From: Actinomycetes bacterium
Lineage (GTDB): Bacteria; Actinomycetota; Acidimicrobiia; Acidimicrobiales; RAAP-2
Direction of reading: 5' to 3'
Length of the DNA stretch: 64,000 nucleotides
Assembly: GCA_021806045.1 (NCBI GenBank)
Contig: JAJZDI010000005.1
Coordinates: forward strand, 119,843 to 183,842
Made by a program: the position numbers and the translations under genes. Under the pieces are notes generated by a model, which saw only the letters and a program-made list of their open reading frames with translations, was not told the origin of the DNA and made no database searches. Each line of letters opens with the position of its first letter. Positions within the stretch are counted from its first letter, which is position 1. Shown one piece after another: positions 1-10,687 of the stretch.

Positions 1-2
1 CG

Positions 3-221
3 GGCGCGCTCTACGGGTTCGCCGGTCAGGTGGACGGCCTGTGCCGCCGGTTCGCTGCCGTCCTGGGCGAGTGCACCGTGGTCGCCACCGGGGGCCTGTC
101 CGAGCTCATCGCCCCCTACGCCGACACGATCGAGCACGTCGAGCCGTGGCTCACCCTCCACGGCCTGCGCATCATCTACGACCGCAACACCCAGCCGGCA
201 GGGACCACCCGTCGTGGCTGA
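3..221 (+). CDS. coaX: Type III pantothenate kinase, C-terminal part (partial)
   Basis: The reading frame is open from the window edge and ends in TGA at 219-221, so only about the last 72 residues are present. The piece reads GALYGFAGQVDGLCRRF, then VVATGGLSELIAP, then a terminal LTLHGLRIIYDRN. This matches the end of CoaX proteins, in which a conserved ATGG loop is followed by a closing GLR-IYERN-like segment. CoaX makes 4'-phosphopantothenate in the first step of coenzyme A synthesis and acts in the cytosol. The stop overlaps the lysS start by 8 bases, so the two genes are probably co-transcribed. The active-site aspartates lie upstream of the window and cannot be checked. Confidence 0.85.
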   Translation, partial: GALYGFAGQVDGLCRRFAAVLGECTVVATGGLSELIAPYADTIEHVEPWLTLHGLRIIYDRNTQPAGTTRRG

Positions 222-1710
222 GGGCGCAGGAGAGGCGCAGGTGGCCGGGCCGGCGGCCGGGGACGGTCCGGCCAGGGGGAGCGCGCCGGGCGGTGGCGAG
301 CCGGCCCGCCCGACCATCCCCTACCGCTTCGACCGCACGGCGGAGGCGGCCGACCTCCATACCCGCTACGGCGACCTCGGTCCCGGGGACGAGACGGGGG
401 ACGTCGTCTCGGTGGCCGGCCGGGTGATGCTCAAGCGTGACCAGGGGAAGCTCGCCTTCGCCGAGTTGCGCGACTCGTCCGGATCGATCCAGCTGTTCGC
501 GCTGTCCTCGGTGACCGAGGACTTCGAGGCGTTCAGCAGGCTGTCGCTCGGTGACTGGGTCGGAGCCACCGGCACCGTGGTCCGGACCCGGCGCGGCGAG
601 CTGAGCGTCAAGGTGACGGGCTGGGCCCTGCTGGCCGAGGCCCGCCGGGCCTTCGGCGACAAGTGGCGGGGCGTGACCGACGTCGAGACCCGCTTCCGCC
701 AGCGCGAGGTGGACCTGTGGGCCAACGAGCAGAGCCGCCAGGTGCTCCTCCTGCGCAGCCGTGCCATCTCGTGGCTGCGGCGCTCGCTCGAGGACCGGGG
801 CTTCGTGGAGGTGGAAACGCCCATGCTCCACCCGCTACCCGGAGGCGCCACGGCACGCCCGTTCGTCACCCACCACAACGCCCTCGACGCCGAGCTCTAC
901 CTCCGCATCGCCCCCGAGCTCTACCTGAAGCGGCTGGTGGTCGGTGGGTTCGAGCGGGTGTTCGAGATCGGCCGGGTCTTCCGCAACGAGGGGCTCTCCC
1001 CCCGCCACAACCCCGAATTCACCATGCTCGAGCTCTACCAGGCCTACGCCGACATCACCGATCTGTTCACCCTGGTGGAGGACCTGGTGGCCGGTCTGGC
1101 CACCGCCCTGTGCGGTTCGACCACCCTCACCTACGGCGGCCGGAGCCTCGACCTGGCCCCACCGTGGCGGCGGGCGTCGCTGGCCGAGCTGGTCGCCGAG
1201 CACGGTGGCATCGACGTCAGCCTGGACACCCCCCTCGACGAGCTGCGGCGGCTGGTCACCGAGACCGGGGTGGAGGTCCAGCAGTCCTGGGGCCCGGGCA
1301 AGCTGCTCCTCGAGCTCTACGAGAAGCACGCCGAGCCGGCCCTGTGGGGACCGGTCTTCGTGACCGACTTCCCGGTGGAGGTGTCACCTCTGGCACGCCG
1401 CCACCGGGACGACCCCCGCCTCACGGAGCGGTTCGAGGCCATCGTGGCCGGACGCGAGCTCGCGAACGCCTTCACCGAGCTGACCGATCCCGATGACCAG
1501 CGTGGCCGGTTCGAGGCCCAGGCGGCAGCGAAGTCGGCCGGTGACGACGAAGCCATGCCGGTGGACGAGGAGTACCTGCGTGCCCTGGAGCACGGGTTGC
1601 CCCCTACGGCCGGCCTGGGGATCGGCATCGATCGCCTGGTGATGCTGCTCGCCGACGTCGCCAACATCCGGGAGGTCATCGCCTTCCCCACGCTGCGCCC
1701 CGACCGCTGA
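214..1710 (+). CDS. lysS: Lysyl-tRNA synthetase, class II
   Basis: This 498-residue protein attaches lysine to tRNA-Lys in the cytosol. It begins with a short low-complexity stretch, then an OB-fold anticodon-binding domain (about residues 65-150, with VAGRVMLKRDQGKLAFAELRD). The class II catalytic core follows: motif 2 as FRNEGLSPRHNPEFTMLE, and motif 3 near the C-terminus as GLGIGIDRLVMLL. The length is normal for a bacterial LysS. The start is GTG at 214, inside the end of coaX in another frame. The overlap suggests translational coupling. Nothing is missing from the catalytic motifs, so this is the housekeeping enzyme. Confidence 0.96.
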   Translation: MAEGAGEAQVAGPAAGDGPARGSAPGGGEPARPTIPYRFDRTAEAADLHTRYGDLGPGDETGDVVSVAGRVMLKRDQGKLAFAELRDSSGSIQLFALSSVTEDFEAFSRLSLGDWVGATGTVVRTRRGELSVKVTGWALLAEARRAFGDKWRGVTDVETRFRQREVDLWANEQSRQVLLLRSRAISWLRRSLEDRGFVEVETPMLHPLPGGATARPFVTHHNALDAELYLRIAPELYLKRLVVGGFERVFEIGRVFRNEGLSPRHNPEFTMLELYQAYADITDLFTLVEDLVAGLATALCGSTTLTYGGRSLDLAPPWRRASLAELVAEHGGIDVSLDTPLDELRRLVTETGVEVQQSWGPGKLLLELYEKHAEPALWGPVFVTDFPVEVSPLARRHRDDPRLTERFEAIVAGRELANAFTELTDPDDQRGRFEAQAAAKSAGDDEAMPVDEEYLRALEHGLPPTAGLGIGIDRLVMLLADVANIREVIAFPTLRPDR

Positions 1711-1871
1711 CCGGAGGCTCCAGGCTTTACAATTCCCTAATCCCCCGGTGACCTCCCTCACACGGCGCCGTGGGAGAACGGAGATGGAGGCGAGGTCATC
1801 TCGGCCCCAGACCACCGGGTCCACCAGGGATGTCGGTGGCCCGAGCACCATCTCGAGGGAAGGAACAGACG

Positions 1872-2417
1872 ATGTTGAAGAAGTTCGTGATCGGAGCGGT
1901 CGCAGCCGGGACGGTGGCGGTCGGCGCCGTCGGGACGGCAGACGCCGTGTCGGGGAACGCTGCGCCGGTGACGACGTCGCCGGCATCGGCAGTGGTGGCG
2001 GCGAACCCGGCGACGGGCTCGGTTCCGTCGACCGGCACCAAGCGGCAGCACACGTTCAGCTGCTCGAACGGACCCAAGGTCCTCCAGCGGATCGCCACCG
2101 TCGAGGCTCACCTCTCGGCCGGCCTGCCCAAGCTCCACGCCGCCGAGCAGCGGGCCACCCAGAACGGGAAGACGAAGCGGGCAGCGAAGATCGAGCGGCT
2201 GATCACCCGCCTGGAGAGCTCGAAGCTCCAGACCCGGCTGCAGCGGGTGACCCAGCGGATCGAGCAGACCTGCCACATCTCGGCACCTGCGGGGTCGACG
2301 GGTACTGGGTCGACGGGTACTGGGTCGACGGGTACTGGGTCGACGGGTACTGGGTCGACGGGTACTGGGTCGACGGGTACTGGGTCGACGGGTACTGGGT
2401 CGACAGCGTCCGCCTGA
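1872..2417 (+). CDS. Secreted protein with a C-terminal GSTGT repeat tail
   Basis: This 181-residue protein starts at ATG 1872, preceded by a GGAAGGAA ribosome-binding site; a longer frame from 1770 is less likely. Residues 1-25 ([20 protein letters not shown]...) form a clear signal peptide. The middle (about residues 55-135) is basic, rich in Lys, Arg, Leu and Gln, and probably helical, with two cysteines (in TFSCSN and QTCHIS) that could pair. The C-terminus is seven copies of GSTGT encoded by a perfect 15-bp tandem repeat, then GSTASA. No family is recognised. A strong hairpin follows the stop. It probably acts outside the cell, where the tail would be a flexible linker or wall-spanning segment. 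Confidence 0.7.
   Translation: MLKKFVIGAVAAGTVAVGAVGTADAVSGNAAPVTTSPASAVVAANPATGSVPSTGTKRQHTFSCSNGPKVLQRIATVEAHLSAGLPKLHAAEQRATQNGKTKRAAKIERLITRLESSKLQTRLQRVTQRIEQTCHISAPAGSTGTGSTGTGSTGTGSTGTGSTGTGSTGTGSTGTGSTASA
2292..2396 (+). repeat. 15-bp tandem repeat, 7 copies, coding for GSTGT
   Basis: The unit GGGTCGACGGGTACT is repeated seven times without a mismatch, in frame, at the 3' end of the secreted-protein gene. Because the unit is a multiple of three, copy-number change would lengthen or shorten the tail without breaking the frame. Confidence 0.97.
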
Positions 2418-2429
2418 CGGTCGAAGCGC

Positions 2430-2455
2430 AGCCCCCGCCCGTAAGGGCGGGGGCT
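2430..2455. terminator. Bidirectional hairpin terminator
   Basis: AGCCCCCGCCC (2430-2440) and GGGCGGGGGCT (2445-2455) form a perfect 11-bp stem with a GTAA loop. It sits between two convergent genes, 13 bases after the secreted-protein stop and touching the polyprenyl synthase stop codon, so it can serve both. There is no T-run, as is common in high-GC actinobacteria. Confidence 0.8.
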
Positions 2456-3432
2456 CAGGCCGTGGGCAGCCCTTGGAGTAGGGACTCGGCCAGCCTGGCC
2501 AGCCCCGAACGCAGCCCGGCGTCGGGAAGGGCGCCGGCCGCCTCGGCCGCCCGGGCCGCGTACCGCTTGCCGGCCGCCACCGAGGCGGCGATGGCCGGAG
2601 AGGTGGCGACGATGGAGCGTGCCTTGTCGCGCTCCGGCTGGCCGAGCGGCTGGCCCAGCAACGGCCGGAGCTCGGGCCCGACGGTGGGGTCCCCCAGCGC
2701 CAGGAGGACCGGCAGGGTGTAGATGCCCTCGGCCAGGTCCTGGCCAGCCGGCTTGCCCAGCTCCTCCTCGGTCCCGACCACGTCGAGGATGTCGTCGCGG
2801 ACCTGGAAGAGCATGCCGAAGGTCCTGCCGAAGGTGGTCAGGGCCTCGACCTGGTCACGGGGCAGGCCCGCCGTGATGGCGCCGATCCGGCACGACGTGG
2901 CCATGAGGGAGGCCGTCTTCCCTGCAATGGCCTGGGTGTAGTCGTCTTCGGTGCGACCGACCTGGAAGGCGGCCCGCACCTCGGTCACCTGGCCCTGGCA
3001 CAGATCGCCGAGGGTCTTGGCCAGCAACGCGGCGATCTCCGTTCCCAGTCCGGCGGCGATCTCGGCCGAACGAGCCAGCAGGAAGTCCCCGGCCACGATG
3101 GCCACCAGGTTGCCGAAGCGGGAGTTCACGCTCTCCACGTTGCGCCGCATGGTCGCCTCGTCCATGACGTCGTCGTGATAGAGGGATGCCAGGTGGACGA
3201 GCTCGACGGCGACCGCTCCGAGCAGGTCCTCCCGTGTCGCGTCCCTGCCGGCCGACGTCGCCGCGGCCAGGGCCAGGACCGGCCGGAGCCGCTTGCCGCC
3301 CGCTGCGATCAGATGGGTCGTCACCTCGTCGAGGAAGCCGTCGCCGGTCACGACGGATTCCCGCAGGAGGGGCTCAAGTCGAGCCAATTCTGTTTCGATG
3401 GTGGGAAGACCGAGGACCTCTGTGACGTTCAC
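2455..3432 (-). CDS. Polyprenyl (all-trans) diphosphate synthase
   Basis: This protein of about 325 residues condenses isopentenyl diphosphate onto an allylic diphosphate to build long-chain prenyl diphosphates for menaquinone side chains or related lipids. Both aspartate-rich motifs are present: DDVMD in [14 protein letters not shown] (first) and DDILD in [11 protein letters not shown] (second). AGGKRLRP near the N-terminus is the usual substrate-binding segment. The frame is open further upstream, but the GTG at 3432 ([16 protein letters not shown]) matches family start points better. It faces clpC across about 120 bases. Chain length cannot be told from sequence; the small residues around the first motif favour a long product. 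Confidence 0.9.
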   Translation of the reverse strand: MNVTEVLGLPTIETELARLEPLLRESVVTGDGFLDEVTTHLIAAGGKRLRPVLALAAATSAGRDATREDLLGAVAVELVHLASLYHDDVMDEATMRRNVESVNSRFGNLVAIVAGDFLLARSAEIAAGLGTEIAALLAKTLGDLCQGQVTEVRAAFQVGRTEDDYTQAIAGKTASLMATSCRIGAITAGLPRDQVEALTTFGRTFGMLFQVRDDILDVVGTEEELGKPAGQDLAEGIYTLPVLLALGDPTVGPELRPLLGQPLGQPERDKARSIVATSPAIAASVAAGKRYAARAAEAAGALPDAGLRSGLARLAESLLQGLPTA

Positions 3433-3508
3433 TGTCCATGACGATAGGCGCTCTGGCCGATCGTCGGGAAAACGAGGTCGGTGCGGGTGCGGCCGACACT
3501 CACCCCTG

Positions 3509-3514
3509 TAGACT
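3509..3514 (+). promoter_or_regulatory. Probable -10 element of the clpC promoter
   Basis: TAGACT at 3509-3514 has the actinobacterial TANNNT form. It would give a leader of about 31 nt carrying the GGAGG ribosome-binding site before the clpC GTG at 3552. No clear -35 is visible. Confidence 0.45.
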
Positions 3515-3551
3515 CGGAGCAGTTGTTCCATACCGCATTGGAGGCGGTCGG

Positions 3552-6104
<2,553 letters not shown>

Positions 6105-6200
6105 CGGCCATGCCGGTGGGGCCGTCAGGTCCCCGCCGGCCCTCCAGGTCCTGCTTTCCCCAGGCTCGGCTGGCCCCGACGCCTCCCGTGTGAGCGCCGC

Positions 6201-6225
6201 GGAGGGCGCGCGTGGTGCGCCCTCC
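6201..6225 (+). terminator. Hairpin after clpC
   Basis: GGAGGGCGC (6201-6209) pairs with GCGCCCTCC (6217-6225) around a 7-nt loop, about 100 bases after the clpC stop and before the radA promoter. It is the only strong stem in this gap. Confidence 0.6.
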
Positions 6226-6283
6226 GTGCGGCCAGCCGGCCAGCCGGCCGGACCACTGCCGCCGGGCTGTCACAGCCCGTCCG

Positions 6284-6289
6284 TAGGGT
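6284..6289 (+). promoter_or_regulatory. -10 element, leaderless-type promoter of radA
   Basis: TAGGGT ends 6 nt before the radA ATG at 6296, and no ribosome-binding site is visible. The spacing puts the transcription start at or next to the start codon. This is inferred from position and motif only. Confidence 0.5.
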
Positions 6290-6295
6290 GCCGGC

Positions 6296-7717
6296 ATGAC
6301 CACCCGAGCCGCACCCCACGTCTGCAGTGCATGCGGGCACCGAGCCCTCCGGTGGAGCGGGCGGTGCCCGTCCTGTGCGGCGTGGAACACCCTCGAGGCA
6401 TCCCCCCCGCCGTCGGCGGGTTGGGTCCCCCAGGTGGTGGGTGAGGCGGGGTCCATGCCGGTGCCGCTCGCGGAGATCCCGATGGGCGCGACCGAGGTCC
6501 TGCCCACCGGGCTGTCCGAGCTCGACCGGGTCCTTTCCGGGGGTCTCGTGCCCGGTTCGGTCACCGTGCTCGGTGGCGAGCCCGGTGTCGGCAAGTCGAC
6601 GCTGCTCCTCCAGGTGCTGGCCGCACGGGCCGCCGCGGGGGCACGGGTCCTCCTGGCGTCGGCCGAGGAGTCGGCCCACCAGGTGCGTCGCAGGGCAGGG
6701 CGGCTGGGCGAGCTCGCCCCCGGGTTGCTCGTCCTGCCGGGGACCAGCATCGCGGCCATCGAGGCGGCTGTCGACGCCGTGCGGCCCGAACTGGTGGTCG
6801 TCGACTCGATCCAGTCGGTCGTCGCCGGTGAGCCCACCCCCGGGCGGTCTCCGGGGGCGGGCAGCGTCGCCCGGGTTCGCGAGTGTGCCGAGGTCCTGGC
6901 GGCCATGGCCAAGCGGGCGGACGTGGCGACCGTCCTCGTCGGCCACGTCACCAAGGACGGCTCGCTTGCCGGGCCACGGGCCCTCGAGCACCTGGTCGAC
7001 ACCGTCCTCTCGTTCGAGGGGGACCGCCACCACGCCCTCCGCCTCCTGCGAGCGGTGAAGCACCGCTTCGGGCCGACGGGGGAGATCGGCCTCTTCCAGA
7101 TGGAGGAGGCAGGGCTGGCGCCGGTGGACGACCCCGCCCGCCTGCTGCTCGGGGACCGCCGGCCCGGCGCACCCGGCGGCACGGTCGTCGCCGTGCTCGA
7201 GGGACGTCGCACACTGGTGGCGGAACTGCAGGCCCTGGTCGTCCACGCCACCACGCAACAGCCCCGGCGCGCCTCGGTCGGATTGGACCCGGGCCGGCTG
7301 GCCATGACGCTCGCCGTGCTCCAACGCCACACCGACCTGCCCGTCAGGCACGTGGACGTGTTCGCTTCGGTCGTCGGGGGGATCCGGGCCACCGAGCCTG
7401 CCGCCGACCTGGCCGTGGCCATCGCCGTCGCCTCCGCCGTGAGCGGCGTTCCGGTCCCGTCCGACCTCGTCGCCGTGGGCGAAGTGGGCCTCACCGGCGA
7501 GGTCCGACAGGTGCCGGACCTGCGGCGCCGGCTCGACGAGTCGGCCCGGTGCGGGTTCAGCCGGGCTGTCGTGCCCCGCTCGGCTCCTCCCGGCCCAGAC
7601 GGGATGCAGCTGGTCCGCGTCGACTCGGTGGGCCAGGCGTTGGCCCACCTCGACCTGATCTCGCTGGGCCGGCCGCCCGCCTCGGGGCAGGCCCGTCCAG
7701 GTACGCTCTTGGCGTGA
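6296..7717 (+). CDS. radA: DNA repair protein RadA
   Basis: This 473-residue RecA-like ATPase and branch-migration factor acts in recombinational repair. It has an N-terminal zinc finger (C10, C13, C24, C27 in VCSACGHRALRWSGRCPSC), a RecA core with Walker A GEPGVGKSTLLLQ near residue 94, and a C-terminal Lon-protease-like domain. The RadA signature usually written KNRFG reads KHRFG here (about residue 254), a conservative but unusual change. The ATG follows a leaderless-type promoter. The gene overlaps disA by 4 bases (GTGA), a pairing seen widely in actinobacteria and linking repair to c-di-AMP signalling. Confidence 0.96.
   Translation: MTTRAAPHVCSACGHRALRWSGRCPSCAAWNTLEASPPPSAGWVPQVVGEAGSMPVPLAEIPMGATEVLPTGLSELDRVLSGGLVPGSVTVLGGEPGVGKSTLLLQVLAARAAAGARVLLASAEESAHQVRRRAGRLGELAPGLLVLPGTSIAAIEAAVDAVRPELVVVDSIQSVVAGEPTPGRSPGAGSVARVRECAEVLAAMAKRADVATVLVGHVTKDGSLAGPRALEHLVDTVLSFEGDRHHALRLLRAVKHRFGPTGEIGLFQMEEAGLAPVDDPARLLLGDRRPGAPGGTVVAVLEGRRTLVAELQALVVHATTQQPRRASVGLDPGRLAMTLAVLQRHTDLPVRHVDVFASVVGGIRATEPAADLAVAIAVASAVSGVPVPSDLVAVGEVGLTGEVRQVPDLRRRLDESARCGFSRAVVPRSAPPGPDGMQLVRVDSVGQALAHLDLISLGRPPASGQARPGTLLA
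7702..7707 (+). promoter_or_regulatory. -10 element, possible internal leaderless promoter of disA
   Basis: TACGCT inside the end of radA lies 6 nt before the disA GTG at 7714. It could give disA its own transcript in addition to read-through from radA. Confidence 0.35.
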
Positions 7718-8802
7718 GCGCGCTCCATCGGTCGGCCATGGGCGATGCCCTGGCCATGGTGGCACCGGGCCGGCCGTTGCGTGAGGGTCTGGACCGGATC
7801 CTCCTGGCCAAGCGGGGGGCGCTGGTGGTGGTGGGCGACGATCCCGCCGTGCTCTCCATCTGCTCCGGCGGGTTCCTGCTCGACGCGGAGTTCAGCCCTC
7901 AACGCCTGTCCGAGCTGGCCAAGATGGACGGCGCCATCATCCTGGCCGCCGACGCCTCCCGCATCGCCAGGGCCAACGTCCACCTCGTGCCCAAGGCATC
8001 GATCCCGACCACCGAGACGGGCACCCGCCACCGCACGGCCGAACGGGTGGCCCGTTCCATCGACGTGCCCGTCATCTCGGTGTCGGCGGCCATGTCGGTC
8101 ATCGCCGTCTACCGCAACGACCGCAAGCGCACCCTCCAACCGGTCGGGTGGCTGGTCGACCGTGCCGACCGGGCCCTCGCCACCCTGCAGCGGTTCCGGA
8201 GCAGGTTCGACGCGGCGGTGACCCAGCTCTCCAGCCTCGAGGTGGAGGACACCGTGTCGGTGGGGGACGTCGTCGGCGTGCTCCAGTCCGCCGAGATGGT
8301 GGCCCGGATCGCCGAGGAGGTCGCCGGGTACCTGGTGGAGCTGGGTGACGACGGGCGCCTGGTGCGGCTCCAGCTGGCTGAGCTGACCGACGGGGTGGCG
8401 TCCACCCTGCGCCTGGTCATCCGCGACTACATGGGCCGGCCCACCGGCGGCACCGACCGGATCACGGCCGTCGAGCGTGCCGTTCTGGCACTGTCCAGGC
8501 TGAGCTCCGACGAGCTCATCGACAGCCGGCGGGTGGCCGAGGTGCTCTCCCTGTCGGCAGCCCAGACCGATCCCCAGGCGGTGGTGGAGCCCCGCGGCTA
8601 CCGCCTGCTCAGCAGGCTCCCCAGGTTCTCCGACACCATCATCGAACGGATCGTCGACCGGTTCTCCAACCTCCAGGAGATCATGCGTGCCTCCCTGGTC
8701 GAGTTGGAGCAGGTGGAGGGGGTGGGGACGGCGAAAGCGCGTTCGGTGAAGGACGGACTGTCCCGGCTGGCCGAGGCCAACATCTTGGAGCGCTACCAGT
8801 AG
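7714..8802 (+). CDS. disA: DNA integrity scanning diadenylate cyclase DisA
   Basis: This protein of about 362 residues makes c-di-AMP from two ATP and slows on branched DNA. The DAC domain has both active-site motifs: DGAIILAADASRIARANVHL with DGA at residues 72-74, and GTRHRTAERVA from residue 103. A helical linker follows, then a C-terminal helix-hairpin-helix DNA-binding domain ending ASLVELEQVEGVGTAKARSVK. The start is GTG 7714, overlapping the radA stop; an in-frame ATG at 7738 is an alternative. The length matches the family. The overlap with radA fits known control of DisA by RadA. Confidence 0.96.
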   Translation: MSALHRSAMGDALAMVAPGRPLREGLDRILLAKRGALVVVGDDPAVLSICSGGFLLDAEFSPQRLSELAKMDGAIILAADASRIARANVHLVPKASIPTTETGTRHRTAERVARSIDVPVISVSAAMSVIAVYRNDRKRTLQPVGWLVDRADRALATLQRFRSRFDAAVTQLSSLEVEDTVSVGDVVGVLQSAEMVARIAEEVAGYLVELGDDGRLVRLQLAELTDGVASTLRLVIRDYMGRPTGGTDRITAVERAVLALSRLSSDELIDSRRVAEVLSLSAAQTDPQAVVEPRGYRLLSRLPRFSDTIIERIVDRFSNLQEIMRASLVELEQVEGVGTAKARSVKDGLSRLAEANILERYQ

Positions 8803-8831
8803 GGCGGGCGGGGGACGGTGCCGGCACCGTG

Positions 8832-8837
8832 TACCCT
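8832..8837 (+). promoter_or_regulatory. Probable -10 element of the carD promoter
   Basis: TACCCT at 8832-8837 lies in the disA-carD gap and has the TANNNT form. It would give a leader of about 80 nt. No -35 consensus is visible. Confidence 0.3.
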
Positions 8838-8922
8838 TGAGTGCCTGATTCATGGGGATCCCATCGCTGTCGCGGGCAGAGCGCGATGCTGAGGACCCCG
8901 CTTTCGCTGCCCAGGAGGCACG

Positions 8923-9399
8923 GTGTTCGACATCGGTGACAAGGTCGTCTATCCCCACCACGGCGCTGCCGTCGTGGAGCGGCGCGAGACCAAGGAGGCC
9001 TTCGGGAAGAAGCAGGAATACCTCGTCCTGCGCCTCGCCTACGGCGACCTCACCCTGATGGTCCCGGCCGACAACACCGACGGCGTCGGGCTGCGTGAGG
9101 TGATCAACGACGAGGAGGTGGAGGAGGTCTTCGCGGTGCTCCGGAAGAAGGAGGCCCGCATGCCCACCAACTGGTCGCGGCGCTACAAGAACCACTCGGA
9201 GAAGCTCCGCTCCGGCGACATCTACCAGGTGGCCGAGGTGGTGCGGAACCTCTCCATCCGCGACAAGGACAAGGGCCTCTCGGCCGGCGAGAAGCGGATG
9301 CTGGGCCGGGCCCGCCAGATCCTCGTGTCCGAGCTGACGTTCGCGCTCGGCGTGGACGAGGAGGCGGCCGAGAAGCGCCTGGACGAGGCCCTGCCCTGA
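8923..9399 (+). CDS. carD: CarD-family RNA polymerase-binding transcription regulator
   Basis: This 158-residue protein stabilises open promoter complexes, largely at stable-RNA promoters. The N-terminal RNA polymerase-interaction domain begins MFDIGDKVVYPHHGAAVVE, the standard CarD/CdnL start. The C-terminal helical DNA-binding domain contains MPTNWSRRYKNHSEKLRSGDIYQVAEVVRNL and a conserved Trp-Ser-Arg-Arg segment. The start is GTG 8923 after GGAGGCACG. Its length and position before ispD-ispF match mycobacterial gene order. It is probably the first gene of a carD-ispD-ispF-rlmB unit. Confidence 0.96.
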   Translation: MFDIGDKVVYPHHGAAVVERRETKEAFGKKQEYLVLRLAYGDLTLMVPADNTDGVGLREVINDEEVEEVFAVLRKKEARMPTNWSRRYKNHSEKLRSGDIYQVAEVVRNLSIRDKDKGLSAGEKRMLGRARQILVSELTFALGVDEEAAEKRLDEALP

Positions 9400-9503
9400 T
9401 CGCCGGGAACGGACCGGCGGGGCTGGCGGGGCGGACGGGCGCCACGCGTTCGCCGCAGCGACCCGAGGACGGGGCCACGGGTGCCTCGAGCGCCGATCGG
9501 GGC

Positions 9504-10169
9504 GTGTGGGCCATCGTCGTCGCCGGTGGGAACGGCAGCCGCTTCGGTGGCCCCAAGCAGTTCGCGCCGGTCGGGGGCCGACCGCTCGTCGAATGGTCAC
9601 TCGAGGCGGCGTCTGCGTGTGCCGACGGCGTGGTCCTGGTCGTGCCCGAGGACGAGCTCGTCGCCGAGCCGCGATTCGATCGGGCCGGCGCCGATGTGGT
9701 GGTGTCGGGCGGTCCGACCCGGGCGGCATCGGTGCGGGCCGGATTGGCCGCCGTCCCTGACGGTGCCACCATCGTCGTGGTCCACGATGCCGCCCGCCCA
9801 CTGGCGTCTCCTGCGCTGTTCCGGGCGGTGATCGCCGCCGTGCTCGATGACGGACAGGTGGGAGGGGCCATCCCTGGCGTGCCGGTCACCGACACGCTGA
9901 AGGAGGTCGACGCCGGTGTGGTCGTCGCCACCGTGCCCCGTGACCGCCTGGTGGCCGTCCAGACGCCGCAGGCCTTCCGCGCCGCCGTGCTTCGATCCGC
10001 ACACGCGGCCGGCGGGGAGGCGACCGACGACGCAGCGCTCGTCGAACAGCAGGGTGGGTCGGTGGTGGTGGTCGACGGCGAGCCGGCCAACCTGAAAGTG
10101 ACCGTGGAGCGGGACCTGGCCCTGGTCGAGGCGGCGCTGGCCGACGCCTCGTCGCAGGAGGCGCGATGA
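9504..10169 (+). CDS. ispD: 2-C-methyl-D-erythritol 4-phosphate cytidylyltransferase
   Basis: This 221-residue enzyme joins CTP and MEP in the third step of the MEP isoprenoid pathway. The N-terminal nucleotide-binding loop is VVAGGNGSRFGGPKQFAPVGG, with the conserved Arg and Lys, and VVHDAARPL carries the catalytic-site Asp and Arg. A later VPRDRLVAVQTPQAF segment is typical. The GTG at 9504 is placed at the conserved WAIVVAGG start; the frame runs a little further upstream without a better start. The 3' end overlaps ispF by 4 bases, so the two pathway enzymes are translationally coupled. Confidence 0.94.
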   Translation: MWAIVVAGGNGSRFGGPKQFAPVGGRPLVEWSLEAASACADGVVLVVPEDELVAEPRFDRAGADVVVSGGPTRAASVRAGLAAVPDGATIVVVHDAARPLASPALFRAVIAAVLDDGQVGGAIPGVPVTDTLKEVDAGVVVATVPRDRLVAVQTPQAFRAAVLRSAHAAGGEATDDAALVEQQGGSVVVVDGEPANLKVTVERDLALVEAALADASSQEAR

Positions 10170-10687
10170 ACACGGCCGGGGGAGTCCCGCCCCTCCGTAT
10201 CGGTCAGGGCGTCGACTTCCACCGCTTCAGCGAGGATCCGGACCGACCCCTCGTCCTGGGGGGCGTGGTGGTCACCGGTCCGGGCGCCCGAGGGCTCGAC
10301 GGCCACAGCGATGCCGATGCGGTGGCCCACGCGCTGGCCGACGCCATCCTCGGCGCGGCGAGGCTGGGCGACATCGGCACGCACTTCCCTCCCGGCGACC
10401 CGACGTGGGCGGGTGCCGACAGCATGGACCTGTTGTCCCGGGCTGCCGGGCTGGCTGCGGACGCCGGTTGGGAACTGGTGAACGCCGACTGCACGGTGAT
10501 GGCGGAGGCGCCCCGTCTGGCGCCGTTCGTGGGGCCGATGACGGCCCGCTTGGAGGAGGTGGTCGGCGCCCCGGTGTCGGTCAAGGCCACCACCACCGAA
10601 GGCATGGGTGCCGTCGGGCGTGGCGAAGGGATCGGGGCCATGGCCGTCGTCCTCCTCGCCGCCCGTCGTGACGGAGGCGGACGGTGA
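10166..10687 (+). CDS. ispF: 2-C-methyl-D-erythritol 2,4-cyclodiphosphate synthase
   Basis: This 173-residue trimeric metalloenzyme cyclises CDP-ME-2-phosphate in the MEP pathway. The zinc ligands are visible: D17-x-H19 in GQGVDFHRF (usually GFDVHRF) and the later His in DGHSDADAVAHALADA. ATTTEGMGAVGRGEGI near the C-terminus is the typical CMP-binding loop. The length is slightly above the usual 160, owing to a short N-terminal extension. ATG 10166 overlaps the ispD stop, and its own TGA overlaps the rlmB GTG, so three genes are read as one coupled operon. Confidence 0.95.
   Translation: MNTAGGVPPLRIGQGVDFHRFSEDPDRPLVLGGVVVTGPGARGLDGHSDADAVAHALADAILGAARLGDIGTHFPPGDPTWAGADSMDLLSRAAGLAADAGWELVNADCTVMAEAPRLAPFVGPMTARLEEVVGAPVSVKATTTEGMGAVGRGEGIGAMAVVLLAARRDGGGR

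Noticed and set aside
1748..2722. Plus-strand frame with seven VDGYW repeats
   Set aside because: This is the 15-bp repeat read in another frame. The GSTGT frame has the signal peptide, ribosome-binding site and proper stop.
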